Positions 44,583-56,650 of a stretch of 64,000 nucleotides of DNA are shown piece after piece (position 1 is the stretch's first letter; each line of letters starts with the position of its first letter). The notes below the pieces were generated by a model. The model searched no databases and had not been told where the DNA came from. It was given only the letters and a program-made list of their open reading frames with translations. Source of the DNA: Tenrec ecaudatus (lineage: Eukaryota > Chordata > Mammalia > Afrosoricida > Tenrecidae); the NCBI RefSeq assembly GCF_050624435.1, contig NC_134538.1, forward strand, positions 117,822,437 through 117,886,436, read 5' to 3'. The position numbers and the translations under genes are program-made.

Positions 44583-44795
44583 ATGGCAAAATAGTTAAGA
44601 CTACAGATTCTGGATCACATTAACTGTGTTCAAATCCCATTTCATAATTCATTAGATATGTGGCCTTGGACAAGTTATTCAACGTCTCGCGCCTCAGTTT
44701 GCGTTTGTGTACCAGGAAGAAGCCCCTACTTCATAGGACTGTTGGGAGGCTTTAGAGAATTAGCAGATTTAAGCAATGCCAAACAATGCTGTTAT
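44583..44795 (+). mobile_element. MIR SINE, sense, well preserved
   Basis: AAAATAGTTAAGACTACAGA, TTCAAATCCCATTTCATAAT and GGCCTTGGACAAGTTATTCA lead to CGCCTCAGTTTGCGTTTGTG and CTACTTCATAGGACTGTTGG. This is the complete MIR order: tRNA head, core, and L2-like 3' part. Confidence 0.85.
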
Positions 44796-46819
44796 GACTG
44801 TAAAGTTAACTAATAACATCACCGGTTCCGTTTAGTATTATCTTTCTTAATACACAGTAGGCTGGTAAGTATTTATTGAATTCCTATCTTCACCAATGTG
44901 TTTCTGAAACATTTTTAGTCGAATGATGTCACTAGTTAAATATATAGCTTACATTTTGAACATAAAGAATCAACCAAATTGTATATAGCACATGTTACTA
45001 TCATGGAAACTGGTAAATAAAACTGAGTCTTAAAGGGAAGATTCATATAAATTTGCACCAATACCTCAAGAATTTTTAGGTTGTACACTGAGAAGTTTGA
45101 GCTGAACATAATAAGGGTTTTTAGAAGATGGGTAAATCCCAGGGGAAGGGTAAAAATATGAGTAAATATGCACAGGTAATTGGCTCATGAATATTAAAAT
45201 ACATATAAACTAATTAAGAAGTTAATTTTATCATCAACTCCTTTCAGCAATGGAAAAACATTCTAAAATCACGGTTTGCATTGCAGGTAGCACTGTGTTT
45301 TGGCTCTATGACTTTTCACACCTGGCCTTTGCTTTTATAATAAGGCCAGCATGTATTTTGACTTGTCAAAGCTCATATCATTATTAAATATTGCCATTAT
45401 TACCACCTCATTATAAAGACATATATCAAATACTAAAATACTTATTTTAAAGAAACTAATTAAAGCAGAACAACCAGAATGGACAGAATGAGAGTGTTCA
45501 TGTCAAGAGTATACAATTTCTATAGAGGTTATTGAGGGGGAACCTAAACGGGTGTAAGCTTTCACCAATAACTCATTAAAACACATTTTAAATGGAACAC
45601 TGACAAATCTCTCTGGAAACCGTAAAAGAAATATCTTGCTCTGTTCTAAAATTCTTTTTGAAAAAAAAAAGTCTGCCATGAAAGTATAATAATCAACTAC
45701 ATGAAATTTTTTGTTTTTTATGCTGGGAAGTTGGTCTTCACAGTTGTCATTATAATTAATCACAAATATATAAAATATTTCAATTTCCTTAGAGCTTCAT
45801 GGGGTAATATTTTGTACATGTATGTAACGCACATGTGTAATTCATTTGAATTATATTTCAAATTCAATTTAATTATTAGAAAGCTTAAATTTTTTGCTTT
45901 GGTATGAGGAAAAAATTGATCTAAATGTGGCTCATAGATATATTTTAAAAGTAAAAACAATATAAGAATAATGATCTGTAGGCTACATTTAAATAGCTTC
46001 CTTTTAAAAACATAATTAGCATTCCATAGATAACATGAGTAATATCATCCATGGAAGTTGCTTTAACAAATATTACAACTATGGGGCAGATATTTTAAGG
46101 GGCAGTTGCCAAGCAAACAAACAAAAATTGCCCAGAATGGTTTTTAAAATTCATTTTCAATCTAGTTTCTGCACTGTTAAAATGATGTATTTTAGCATCA
46201 AGTGATAATGTTTGCACAACCAGAATTTTTATGAAGTTTTAACATTCCTCAAGCTTATTTCTTGGAGACTTTTATCTGTCTTAATATTTACAGAACAAGT
46301 TGTTATTAAATAAAATTATTTTCATAGTGAAATCTTGTAATAGAGCTTTTAAAAAGGTATATTATGAAGTAAGAATGTTTTGTAGAATTTATATCAGATG
46401 CGAGCATGTTCATTTAGCAGGCCAAGGGAGACCCAGTCGAGCCAGCTGCATGTGTCTCTGTGAAGGAGTGATAGACACGAACTAAAAGAACTATTTATAA
46501 ATTTTAAACTAGCCAACTTATAAACATCATCACTCCTCCTAACATAGTTTGAATTCATACAGTTGTTACAGGAACTGTTGTATAAGTGGATGACCTGTAC
46601 CCCTAGGAAATTACATATCACTGATCCTTGTTATTAGCTCTTATAATTGAATCAGACTATTTTATTATGTGTCTAGAATCTCCCATACATTAAGGCCATT
46701 TAAATATTTCTATTTTAATATTAAGAATTCCCATTTTTCTCAATGTCATCTATTAAACAGCAAAGTTGCAGATTCAACTGATATGATAATTTGGCAATAT
46801 GGCGAATTTTTTTCACAAT
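44796..46819. other. Unique AT-rich stretch
   Basis: About 2 kb without a recognisable gene or repeat. Confidence 0.55.
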
Positions 46820-47120
46820 GGACGGACTGTATTAGGGAAGTCAATAAGTTACCACAAGGCAGGTTCAGTGAACAATAAACGTACAGGCATTGTTTTCCTC
46901 AGCCAGCAGCCAAGTGTCTCTCGTCGGCTCTTAGTCTCTCAGTCACACAGTCTCTTGGCCTTAATCTCCATGGGTCAGGCAGCCAGCCGCCTGTCATCAC
47001 ATGCTACAGTCCATCAGCTCAGGCAGATGAGAAGGCTCTCCCTACTCCAAGTGCGGCTTTGCGGCGTTGCTGGGCTACAGTCGGTGATGCATTTGGGGTC
47101 CTCAGACAGAGACCGTCAAC
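46820..47120 (-). repeat. GC-richer block, possible unclassified interspersed repeat
   Basis: On the minus strand the block is rich in GACTGAGAGACTAAGAG-like text and ends near ATTGACTTCCCTAATACAGT, a layout reminiscent of old LTR-derived repeats. It yields a 113-codon frame on the plus strand (46799-47140), which I take as a by-product. Not identified. Confidence 0.35.
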
Positions 47121-47204
47121 ACTTTCTACCTAGGTTTTAAAGATTTCTCTCCTCTTTCCTACTTCAAAGATTTCATATATATACATATATAACATATATA
47201 TTTG

Positions 47205-47400
47205 AACTATACAATTCAATGGTTTAAATAATGAGAGTTATAAAATCATCACCCAAATCTTAGGACTTTAAAAACATTCTTCTATACATTAAAATTAGTT
47301 GCCTATTACCCCACAACCTCCCTTGCCATAACCCTAAGGAGCTATTAATCTGTTACTGTGTCTATGGATTACCTACCCTAGCTTTTATAAAAAGAAACTC
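47205..47400 (-). mobile_element. Old L1 3' UTR fragment, antisense
   Basis: ACAATTCAATGGTTTAAATA, then AAAATCATCACCCAAATCTT and TGTGTCTATGGATTACCTAC match the reversed 3' UTR layout of ancient L1M elements. Confidence 0.6.
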
Positions 47401-48120
47401 ATAGAGAAAACAACAAAAAGTACAAAATAAAATCCAGGGAAAAAATCCTCAGTAAAAGAAAGCAGAAGATAATAGAAACTAGAACAAATTAAAAATAGAT
47501 CAAAAGGGGAAACAACGGATAATACATTACATTTTAACTTCCACATACCTGCAGTTACCCAGTTTATAAATGCACTCTGTCTGGAGGCAAGACTATCCAT
47601 ACCCTTAATCACTTAGCTGAGGGGGTGCACTGAGGACTTCATCTCTGTGGGGACTCTGCAAATGGAGTTTGAGCTAACACCGTCATCCACAGCCTTCTGC
47701 AAACCCAGTGCACAAAATTTAAACTCTGCCACAGTTCCCTCCTCCTATCTCTGATCATATCATTTATAATCCTTGGATCGGACATACTGGTGTGCTCCTT
47801 ATGGGTAGATTTAGCTGACACCTTACTGAGATGGTTGCATGTTAAGACAAGACTTTAGACCCCAAACACTATTTACTGATAGCCTGAAAATATCTGATTT
47901 CTTCACCACACTTTCTATAGTATCCATTTCTTCAGTGATCATTTCTTAAGGTCAAATATTGAGCAGTAACACACAGTAAAAAGTAATTGTTCTAAGTTAG
48001 GGTTTATGATTAAGTTGAAACTCAAAATCTATTCTAATATAAGAAGTTTATGTATGTAGCTGGTGCACTTGAGAGGCAGCATTATCAGTTTGGTGAGAAA
48101 TAATTTAACAGTGGGCTAAA
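47401..48120. other. Unassigned sequence
   Basis: No gene or repeat recognised. Confidence 0.5.
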
Positions 48121-48124
48121 ATAT

Positions 48125-48218
48125 AGGAACAATTGCGATGTTGGCCCCAGGCCATTTCATTATGTTGTATATAGGGTTGCCATGAACTGACTCCATGACA
48201 CCTAACACAAAACAAAAT
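48125..48218 (+). mobile_element. RTE-type LINE 3' terminus, sense
   Basis: GCGATGTTGGCCCCAGGCCA, then TTGTATATAGGGTTGCCATG and CCATGACACCTAACACAAAA: the last 95 bp of the RTE. Confidence 0.75.
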
Positions 48219-48254
48219 AATATATCAATCTAGCAAATGGCATAGATTTTAAAG

Positions 48255-48770
48255 TACTGTGGCAGTTACATAATTTGTTTTCAATGTGAGACTTAAGAGT
48301 GAAAGGATGGAATTTAGCCTGTCAATGGGGTTGCAGCTTGATGACCTCATTTGGAGGCGCTAAAGAAATAAATAGCTCATTGGAGGTGGGACACACACTC
48401 ACTCCCTGTGAGGCATTACTGATGATGAGCCAGACAGAGCTATGCTGATGCAGCCAGAGCCCTGGTGCTGGAGGAGTCACATGGAGACCCCTGCCAGTGC
48501 TGAGATGCTTCCACCACCACTAGATCCACAAGACTATCCATCCACTGGCCTGTGAGCTTCCTGCATTCGGCATCATTGAATGGCTGTGTGAATCTAAAAA
48601 GGAATTTATGGAATAGTATTTGACATGTTGAGTAAGAATGGACTGACTTATGGTCTTGATCTGGACTGGCCTGGGATGTTTTCTCAATATTCAATTGCTA
48701 TTGTGTATAAAGTTCTTTCTTATACACATATGGGTGTCCCTGGACTTGTTTTCTAGTCATCCAAGACTAA
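48255..48770 (+). mobile_element. Interspersed repeat 'family R', plus copy (empty MITE site)
   Basis: Matches the minus strand of 27.41-28.0 kb. At 48270-48290 it reads GTTACATAATTTGTTTTCAA with a single TA, where the other copy holds the 114-bp MITE. It ends near ACACATATGGGTGTCCCTGG. The short frame at 48440-48694 (-) is a by-product. Confidence 0.7.
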
Positions 48771-49311
48771 GAAAAGTACTATTGAGAAAAGGAAAATATA
48801 AATATATAGGAAAAGTTATTAGATTAAAATATGTGGGCTATTCACTTATATGCGTTAAAAGTTTTAATAGCCGAACAATGTTTAAAAAGCAATAATTTAA
48901 TCTTCATGCACTCAATCAAGCAAAATTGCATCACATCAATTTTTACTTTATGTTAAGATGAAGTTCTTTACTGGGTTACTGTGATAAAAATGGTCCAAAT
49001 TATTTCATATGAAATATAACACTACACTTTAAAATGTTTTTAATGGAAGCACAAACAAATCATATCATTGTTGCCACATTGTCTTTATAATATCATTAGA
49101 GGACATGATAATATTTATGTTGATATAGAAATGAATGCACATAAAATATTCTATTAACTAACTTCCTTGTGACGAAATGAGTACCACAAACTCCATATAA
49201 ATTGAAGAGAGAATCAGAAATATACAGCAAAATACTCCAGTAAAAACAGATGAGGGAGTTGAGGATAGGGGTCAAGGAAAAGACTAGAAGAAATGCCCAT
49301 ATGTGTATATT

Positions 49312-49745
49312 AATTAGTTTTGACTCACAGAGACTATAGGGACATCAGATCAAAACACTGCTGACTTCCGCTCACAAACATCGCTGTGTTTGAACCTATT
49401 ATGACAGCCTTTGTCTCATTCCATCTTCTTGAAGGTCATCCTCTTTTACACTGACTCTATTTTCCCAAGCACGCTGCAGGCGTGAGTTACTGAAAAGCAG
49501 ATGCCCGTTGTAGTTAAGATAAGGTCGCTCCATCCTCATGTTTAAGGATCATTCTTGCTGAGCTTCCAGCACAGTGCTGTTTGTTCTTCTGGCAGTCCAC
49601 AGTACTTTCAGTATTCTTTGCCAACACCAGAATTCAAACACCCCAGTTCTTCTGTCTTCCTTATTCATTGACCAACTTTCCCATGCATATGAGGCAATTG
49701 AAAATATCATGCCTTGGATCAAAGTCCTCTCACTTTTCATGAACA
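49312..49745 (-). mobile_element. RTE-type LINE 3' end, antisense
   Basis: TAGTTTTGACTCACAGAGAC is the reversed 3' terminus. CTTCTTGAAGGTCATCCTCT, TTCTTCTGGCAGTCCACAGT and TTCAGTATTCTTTGCCAACA follow in the same order as the 54.5 and 60.5 kb copies. The minus-strand frame at 49549-49746 reads LIQGMIFSIASYAWESW, a degraded RTE C-terminus. Confidence 0.78.
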
Positions 49746-52700
49746 ATGTTATATCATCATCATATCATAGACTATCCATCTGTTTTCTTTCAACCCTGTT
49801 GTCGTGCTCTATTTCATTTGGTCCAGTTTCTCAAATTATTTACTAAACATGCAGATTGAATAAGTATAGAACACTGCAATTATTTGAAAAAGTTTGTTTA
49901 CAAAGTTTATAGAGCTGAAGGAAACTGCGTCGTATGTCAAGTTTGGAAACCAAATGGAAAGAACAGCAGTCATGCAAATGAGTATCATGTTGCAGTTGTC
50001 TAGACAGGACATAGAACACGCAAATGTTGGCCATCCATCAAATGACACATTCTAGAGCAGTGAGCAAATTGTAGCTTTGGGAGTTAGCAAAAGTGAAAAT
50101 ATATTTGGGCAAAAGAAAATGTTTTCAAATTATATTTAGTTGTACAACATGATGAAAACTAATTACTAGTACCACTGAGTTGTTTTACATTTTAAAATGT
50201 GGAATTGGCAAATGTTTATATGGCCACCACCACACAAAAATATCTATTTCATTGATTGACCAACATGCATACCTGAGAGATATAAGATCAAAAATTATAT
50301 TATCATTTGCTATCAATTATGCACATTAATGGTCTTTAACACAACCATGATATCATTGTTCAAATCTCTTTTATATCAATAATTTATCTTCAATGCAATT
50401 TTATGGGGTCTCAGTCATTTATTAGAAATGTTCTTAGAGTACATTTCTCTATCAATCAAAACCATCCTTTTATATAAAACTCATTTTTCTAGCCTTTTAG
50501 TTATCACCATGCACATAACTCTTTTTAGGAAGGCTGTTATTATACCTCTTTCTACACCACCGGCCATAGTATAGGCTAAACAGCTAATAATAAAATATAT
50601 AAAAATAACTGAAGTGTAGAATGAATACATATGAAAGCTACAGTGAAATGTTTATACATTTCCAATTACAAATTATATAAATTCAAAATGTAACCATAAA
50701 AAGAGATGTGCCTTAATGTCAAAAGCAAAAGAATGAGATAACTATTTAAAATTTTATAATCCTTAGGTAGTAATATTTTAGCTTTGATATCAGTGTATTC
50801 CATAAGGCCTGCTTTGAAGTGGACAGGTTTTTATTTTGCATTTGCATAAAGAAGTCTTCAAACCATTTTGGTTTGATCCTGTTTTCTAATGTATATTTTG
50901 GCTTCATTGGAGGGATAATGTCCTGACTTGTTTCCTAAAAATTTACACTAATTCCAAACATGACTCTTCCCACCTGTTTCGTATTGTGGAGTGTTTATTA
51001 TTTTAACATTTTTTTCTACAAAGAGATTTATATATGTCTTTTGCTACCAAGCAAACTCATTTTGAAGAAAAAATAAATCTCAGGGATTAGGAAGAAAATG
51101 TAAGCTTTTGATTCCTTTCCTGCATTCCTCCCTTCGTCTTATCCTCCCTCCTTCCCCCTGTTCGCCTTTCCTGACTTTTCTTTCTTTTTCGAGGAAGGCT
51201 GCCTGGGAAAAAGAAGGCATCTGCGCTGTTGCCATCCAAGTCATTGCTTAAATAATAAAAAGATTTTTTCAAAGGCCTTTGATAGTTCTCCTACACTCCT
51301 TCTCCCGAGGTTACAGAGGCAGATTTTCCTTGATGGCGTCAACAATGGAGACAGAAAGGAAAACAAAACAAAACAAAACAAAAAAGCAGATGAGCCAGAA
51401 ATACAACAACAAAACAGAACAAACCAAAAATAGCAAAGCACCAGCTATTAGAAAATAAGCCATGTGGGATATGTCTTAGGAGATCAGTAATTCTACCAGG
51501 CAATAAGGTGTTAGCTTATTTTCATATTTCTGATGTTGTCTTGGGCAATGATCAAAGGAAAGGCTTTGTAAAAGAGTTTATTAGAATATTTCTATTTTAA
51601 ATCTTGGACAACATTATGGTATAGAGGAAGCTAAGAATGGCGTTGGCTTAACATCCACCCAACTGAGTTCATCTTCAACCTAATTTACTTCTGCATTGGC
51701 TAATAAGAATATTTCATTTCCTCTACTCTATTGACCATGTGACATCATGGTGTTTGGCTCCTCCCAATTTCCCTTTTCTTCCCATCTCTTACCCAGCTAT
51801 CAGGAAATTTGATTCTAAAGAAAGCATAAGCAAACACTTTTTTCCCCAATGATGGAAGCTACTAAAAGTTAAAATTATATAGAATGCAAATTACTTCTTA
51901 TATTGTTAAACTGAGGTGGATAAGTTCACAAATATTCATAATCAAATATAATTTATAAGGATCTGATTTTAATTTTCATTCTACCTGTACTTAACCTTCA
52001 ACACAAAGAGTTCAAAATTCAAAACTTCATTGAGAATAAAATTATATGTTCCTTTACTTGAAAAAATATAATTTCTGAAAGTTTGCTCCCAATGCTCTCT
52101 CTCTCCCTCCTCCCACCCCAACCCCTCCCACCACCAGTTTAAGCTTGGTTAAAAATAAAAATTAAAAACTAAAGAGAAACAAACTTGTTTAGACTAAGAA
52201 TTTTACAATGTTTAAGTGTTATAATAAGTATTGAACATAAAACAAATATTCAGCCAATAGTTCAGATACATAAGGTTCATTGAAGGAAAGAATCAAACAG
52301 TGAAATTTTAAATAGACTAGATCAGCACTGTTCTCTGTTCTCAAGATCAGTAAAATCACAATAGATTTTTCAAGAGAAGAAAGTAATGTCATAACTCTAA
52401 GTGTAAACGTGACAATGAGTTCTTGACTAGCTTCATGATTCATCATGGTTACATACATAAATTAACTTGAGAACTAGCTCATCAGAAATTAATGCTTAAC
52501 AAATTGAAATAAATGATCAATTTAAGAAAACAAAAATCAAGCTCTCATTTGAATTCTTTTTAGAACATGGCTTCTATATAGTTTGTTCAATAAATATTTT
52601 CTGTATATTTAATGAATGAATTAATGAATGAATGAACAAAGCAAGGAAACACGTATTTGAGAATGCTTTGCTTATCTTAGTGGAATGTATACCAACCAAC

Positions 52701-54389
52701 CAACTCTATATAGGATCCACATTATTTGTGATATATGAAAACAAAATAACTACCCAAAATGATGAGTTACCTAAGCATTACAGTATACATAATAAAGTCT
52801 TAACCTTTTAATAATTACTTTAAATCACAGCAATGAGCTAATACAAAAATAAATGAGAAACAACGGGCTGTTCTTTGAAAAATGTCACTTTTCTCACTTC
52901 TTTGCAAAATTTTTCTTTGAAAATATTCTGTTTGAAAGTTTGCCTGATTCATCAAAAAGGATTGATGCTAATAATTTCATAACACAAACACTAGAAATAG
53001 AGTAAAGCTTTGAACTTTTAAAAGTTTTTGTTTTTCTGCACAATGGGCTTAAAATAGTTTAAAATTATTATAAATGCAATTGCTATTTTTTTCATGCAAT
53101 TTATGTTGCATGTTTGCCTCTGTTCCATTGCTAATTCTGGTAGTCAACTAGTTTGGATTTTACATTTAATTCTAGAGGTTAGCAGACTTAGTGATGGAAA
53201 TATCATTGACAGAAAGAGATCATACAAACAGGTTGGAAACACACTAGAAACTCGATTTTTTGTACAAGCTTAAGAGGTCTTTATTGGATCCATATTGTTT
53301 ACTGTTACTATGTGTGTGTGTGTGTTTATGTTATAATTAACACACCTATGCCACCCTCTATTTTTGTTGTTTTTTATTTTAAATTGTTTCCTATATTAAA
53401 CTGATATCATGAGGAATGTCTCTAATAATTACCTGGAAGTGGAACGTATTCTTTGGTTGTTTTTAAGTGCCGCAGGCCCCTTGTCTCCCCTGCGAGGGAA
53501 CAGGCAGCAGATATGGGGCAGTGCAGTGCGTCTCTGCAAACGAAAGCAGCTAAAAAAAATTTTTTTCAGCAAATTAAATTTTGAATAATTCAGCCTCATG
53601 AAATTGGTTAATGAAAAAGGGGGCCTATTTTAAAACTCTGTGCTGGTGAAAGGGGTCTTGTTATGGCTCAGTCAAATAGGAAATAAACAGTGCCTGACTA
53701 GTTGCTCACAATGAAGTTTACTGATGTCCAGACTTCCCCTCAGGACACAGGCCCTTTGTGGGACAAATCTTAGTCTAGGGTTTTTATGATGAGAGAAATC
53801 TTCTGGTTGCCAAAACAGTAAGTCCCCACCCACTTCACTCACGCCCCACTCCACCACTTCTCTTATACACCAGCCCCACACTGAATACCAAAAATTAATT
53901 GGATGGAGGGGCCACCCAGGTCACTACCAGACTCCCTTGTTCTTTGTTTTGTATTGTAGTTTGGTATTGTGTGTGTGTTTGTGCATATATATAGGGAGAA
54001 AATATATTTCCTTATATGTCCAGATGTAAAGATATCATTTATGTTGTATTGGCTCTTATTTTCAAATAAGGCAAAGAAATACAGGAAGGAGGATGGGAGA
54101 GGGAAGGGGAAGGGGGAAACACATTGTTAATTAAAAGAGTGATGAAGGTTATAATTTGATCCAGAGCTGAACGTGACTGAGATCAAAGCTTTCAATAACT
54201 CTTCTAGCATGGACCGACCTATGATACATATGCTAACACAAACGTATTTAATCTCTTTTTCTGCCTTCAAACAATATATACCACAATCACTGGTTCAATA
54301 TTTCAAAAGATCGAATATTCTGTATGATCAAATATTTGTTTTAAATCAATATAAATATTTGGTCTATATCATTAAATTTACAAGTTTGG
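49746..54389. other. Long unique AT-rich stretch
   Basis: About 4.6 kb with no recognised gene or young repeat. Minor features are an (AAAAC)n run at about 51358-51382, a pyrimidine tract at 52097-52135, an AATG-rich run at 52610-52637 and a short (GT)n at 53311-53326. Confidence 0.55.
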
Positions 54390-54508
54390 CTGTGATCTGC
54401 AAGGTCAGAAGTTCAAAACCAGCAGCCACTCCCAGGGGCAGGCCTACTCTGTCCTCCAGCGTTGCTGTGGTTCAGCATCACTTCTTGGCAGTTAGGCATT
54501 TTTGTTTG
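54390..54508 (+). mobile_element. AfroSINE fragment, sense
   Basis: ATCTGCAAGGTCAGAAGTTC, AAAACCAGCAGCCACTCCCA and CCTACTCTGTCCTCCAGC. The middle section is deleted and the 5' head is missing. Confidence 0.65.
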
Positions 54509-54536
54509 TTTGTGTGACCAATACATTTTATGGCCT

Positions 54537-56315
54537 TGTTGTTGTTGTTGTTAGGTACAATTGAGTCGGTTCTGACACATAATGACCCTGTGTACAATAT
54601 AACAAAACACTGCCTTGCCTTGTGTCGTGCTCACTATTCATCATTCCTGTGTTTGGGCCCAGTGCTGCAGCCGGGTGTCCATCCATTTCTTGGAGGGCCT
54701 TCCTCTCTGTGGATGCCCCTCTTCCGAATCTACGTCCTTCCTCAAGGACTGGTCTCTCCTGACAATGTATCCAAAGTATGCAAGATAAAGCCCCCTGTCC
54801 TAGCCTCTAAGGAGTGCTGCGATTCCATTTGGCCTTTTAACAGTCTGTGGTACTTTAATATTCTTCTCCAGCACCGTAATTCAAATCATCGATGCTTCTT
54901 CAGTTTTATTTATTCAACATCCAACTTTCACATGTAGATGAGGCAGTACAAAATTCTCTGGCTTGGACCAGGCCCATCTTAGCACTAGAAGCAACAGCCT
55001 TGCTTTTCAACAATCTAAAGATGCCGTGTGCAGCATATTTACATAAGGCAATGAATCTTTTCATCTCTTGACTGCTGCTTCCGTGGGTATTGATTTTTAA
55101 TCCAAGCAAGACAAAATCCTTGATAATTCCAGCCTATTTTCCTCTGAACAGATGTTAAGTATTGGTACAGTTGTGAAGAGTTTGGTCTTTATAGTGAGTT
55201 GTTAAGTCATACGGAAGACTGAAATCCTAGATCTTCATCAGCAAGTATTTCAAGTCCTCCATACTTTATCATCTAAATATCACAGGTTGTTATTAAGCCT
55301 ACTTTCAATCCTGATGCCACATTCTTCTTCATATAAGCCTTCTATGATGATTTGTTCAGCATCCAGATTGAAGGAGTATAGTGAGTGGAAGGATACAATC
55401 CTGACACACACTTTTGTGGTTTTAAAACATTCAGTTTACCCTTGTTTGTTCACACAACTGCCCCCTTTTCCTTTTTTAGTAGTGATAATGATCAATAAGC
55501 TAGGTTGCAAGATCTTTTAAAAATAATAATTAATTTTATTGGAATGTAATACTTATATCATTCCATAATTTAATGTCAAGCAGAATTGTACAATTGCTAC
55601 CACAATCAGTTTCCAAACATTCCATTTCTTCATGGACTCCTTGATATCATCTCCCCTTCACCTGGCCACCACCACTGTACCCCCTCCCCCCAAAACACGT
55701 ATTCTACTTGTCTCTATAGGTTTGTTGTTCCTGGGTTTCACATACCAATATACTGAAGAACATATAACAAAACATCAAGACAGTGACCTCCAATGACATA
55801 ACGCCTCTTAGATGCACCCTAATATAAACATAAAAACAATCTAAATAATACAAAACAGAAATACATAAATTTTGGAAACCAGATAGACAATTTCCAAATG
55901 AACACAATGAAGTGTTTTGAAATTCCCAATTCTCAAGGCTATTCATAGTTTGTTATGCTCTACACAGTCAAATGCTTTAGCAGAACCAAGACAAAAGTAA
56001 CCATCTTTCTGGTATTTTCTGCTTTCAGCCAACACCCATCTAACATAAACAATATTCCTTGTTCCATGTCCTCTTCTGAATCTGACCTAACTCTGTAAGC
56101 TACCTATGAATGTACTGCTGCATGCATTATTGGATGACTTTCAGAAAAATTTGACATGCATACTGATATTGTTCTATAGTTTGAGCATTCTGTTGGGTCA
56201 CCTATCTTTGGAATGGTCACAAATACAGATCTCTTCCAGTCAGTTGGCCAAGTATTACACTGTATGTATGTATGTACCTGAGTTTCGTTATCCATTCTTC
56301 CACTGGTGAGCATTT
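54537..56315 (-). mobile_element. RTE-type LINE (AfroRTE), 5'-truncated, with an internal insert
   Basis: Begins with (TTG)n and TTAGGTACAATTGAGTCGGT, the reversed RTE 3' end with its CAA-repeat tail. It then carries the coding C-terminus. The minus strand of 56104-56313 encodes WPTDWKRSVFVTIPK and GDPTECSNYRTIS, a clear reverse-transcriptase motif of the RTE/BovB type. A foreign block at about 55480-55895 splits the RT region. The LINE's enzyme would nick target DNA and reverse-transcribe its own RNA; this copy is a fossil with frameshifts and stops. Confidence 0.88.
55480..55895 (-). mobile_element. LINE-like fragment inserted into the RTE copy
   Basis: By alignment with the RTE copy at 60.5-61.9 kb, roughly 415 bp here have no RTE counterpart. 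The block has L1-3'-UTR-like text (ACAATCAGTTTCCAAACATT, ATGGACTCCTTGATATCATC, GTTCCTGGGTTTCACATACC). I infer an antisense L1-type fragment. No target duplication was confirmed. Confidence 0.5.
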
Positions 56316-56324
56316 AGGTAATTC

Positions 56325-56535
56325 CCATTCTATTCCTATGTCAACAGGTATTTGAGGCAGCGTCATATTCCTTTCCACTGTAACTGTACATATGTACAGT
56401 CCCACGAGGGCTCCAATCTCTTCACAGCCTCTCCAGCACTTCTTGTTTTCTGTTTTGCTGAACGTTGTTGTGAACATCAGTATAAAGTGGTATCCCTTCA
56501 TTGTCTTAATTTGCATCCCTAAAACTGTTGTCTAC
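56325..56535 (-). mobile_element. Old L1 3'-region fragment, antisense
   Basis: CGAGGGCTCCAATCTCTTCA, CCTCTCCAGCACTTCTTGTT and AAGTGGTATCCCTTCATTGT follow the reversed order typical of L1M elements around the ORF2 end. Confidence 0.6.
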
Positions 56536-56650
56536 AATTTTTATCTGTTAGGATGGTTAGTAAAAGTTACCAAATTTTTACAAAACTTAAAAAGCTTTCT
56601 GGAAAATCATTATTCAATGTTGGGATTCTAGCTTTTTTCTGGGTAAAGAT

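Noticed and set aside
46799-47140. 113-codon plus-strand frame in a GC-richer block
   Set aside because: The composition and minus-strand layout look like a repeat, and the peptide has no recognisable motif.
56104-56313. Reverse-transcriptase-like peptide as a possible active gene
   Set aside because: It is part of a truncated, frameshifted RTE LINE copy and has no intact catalytic core.
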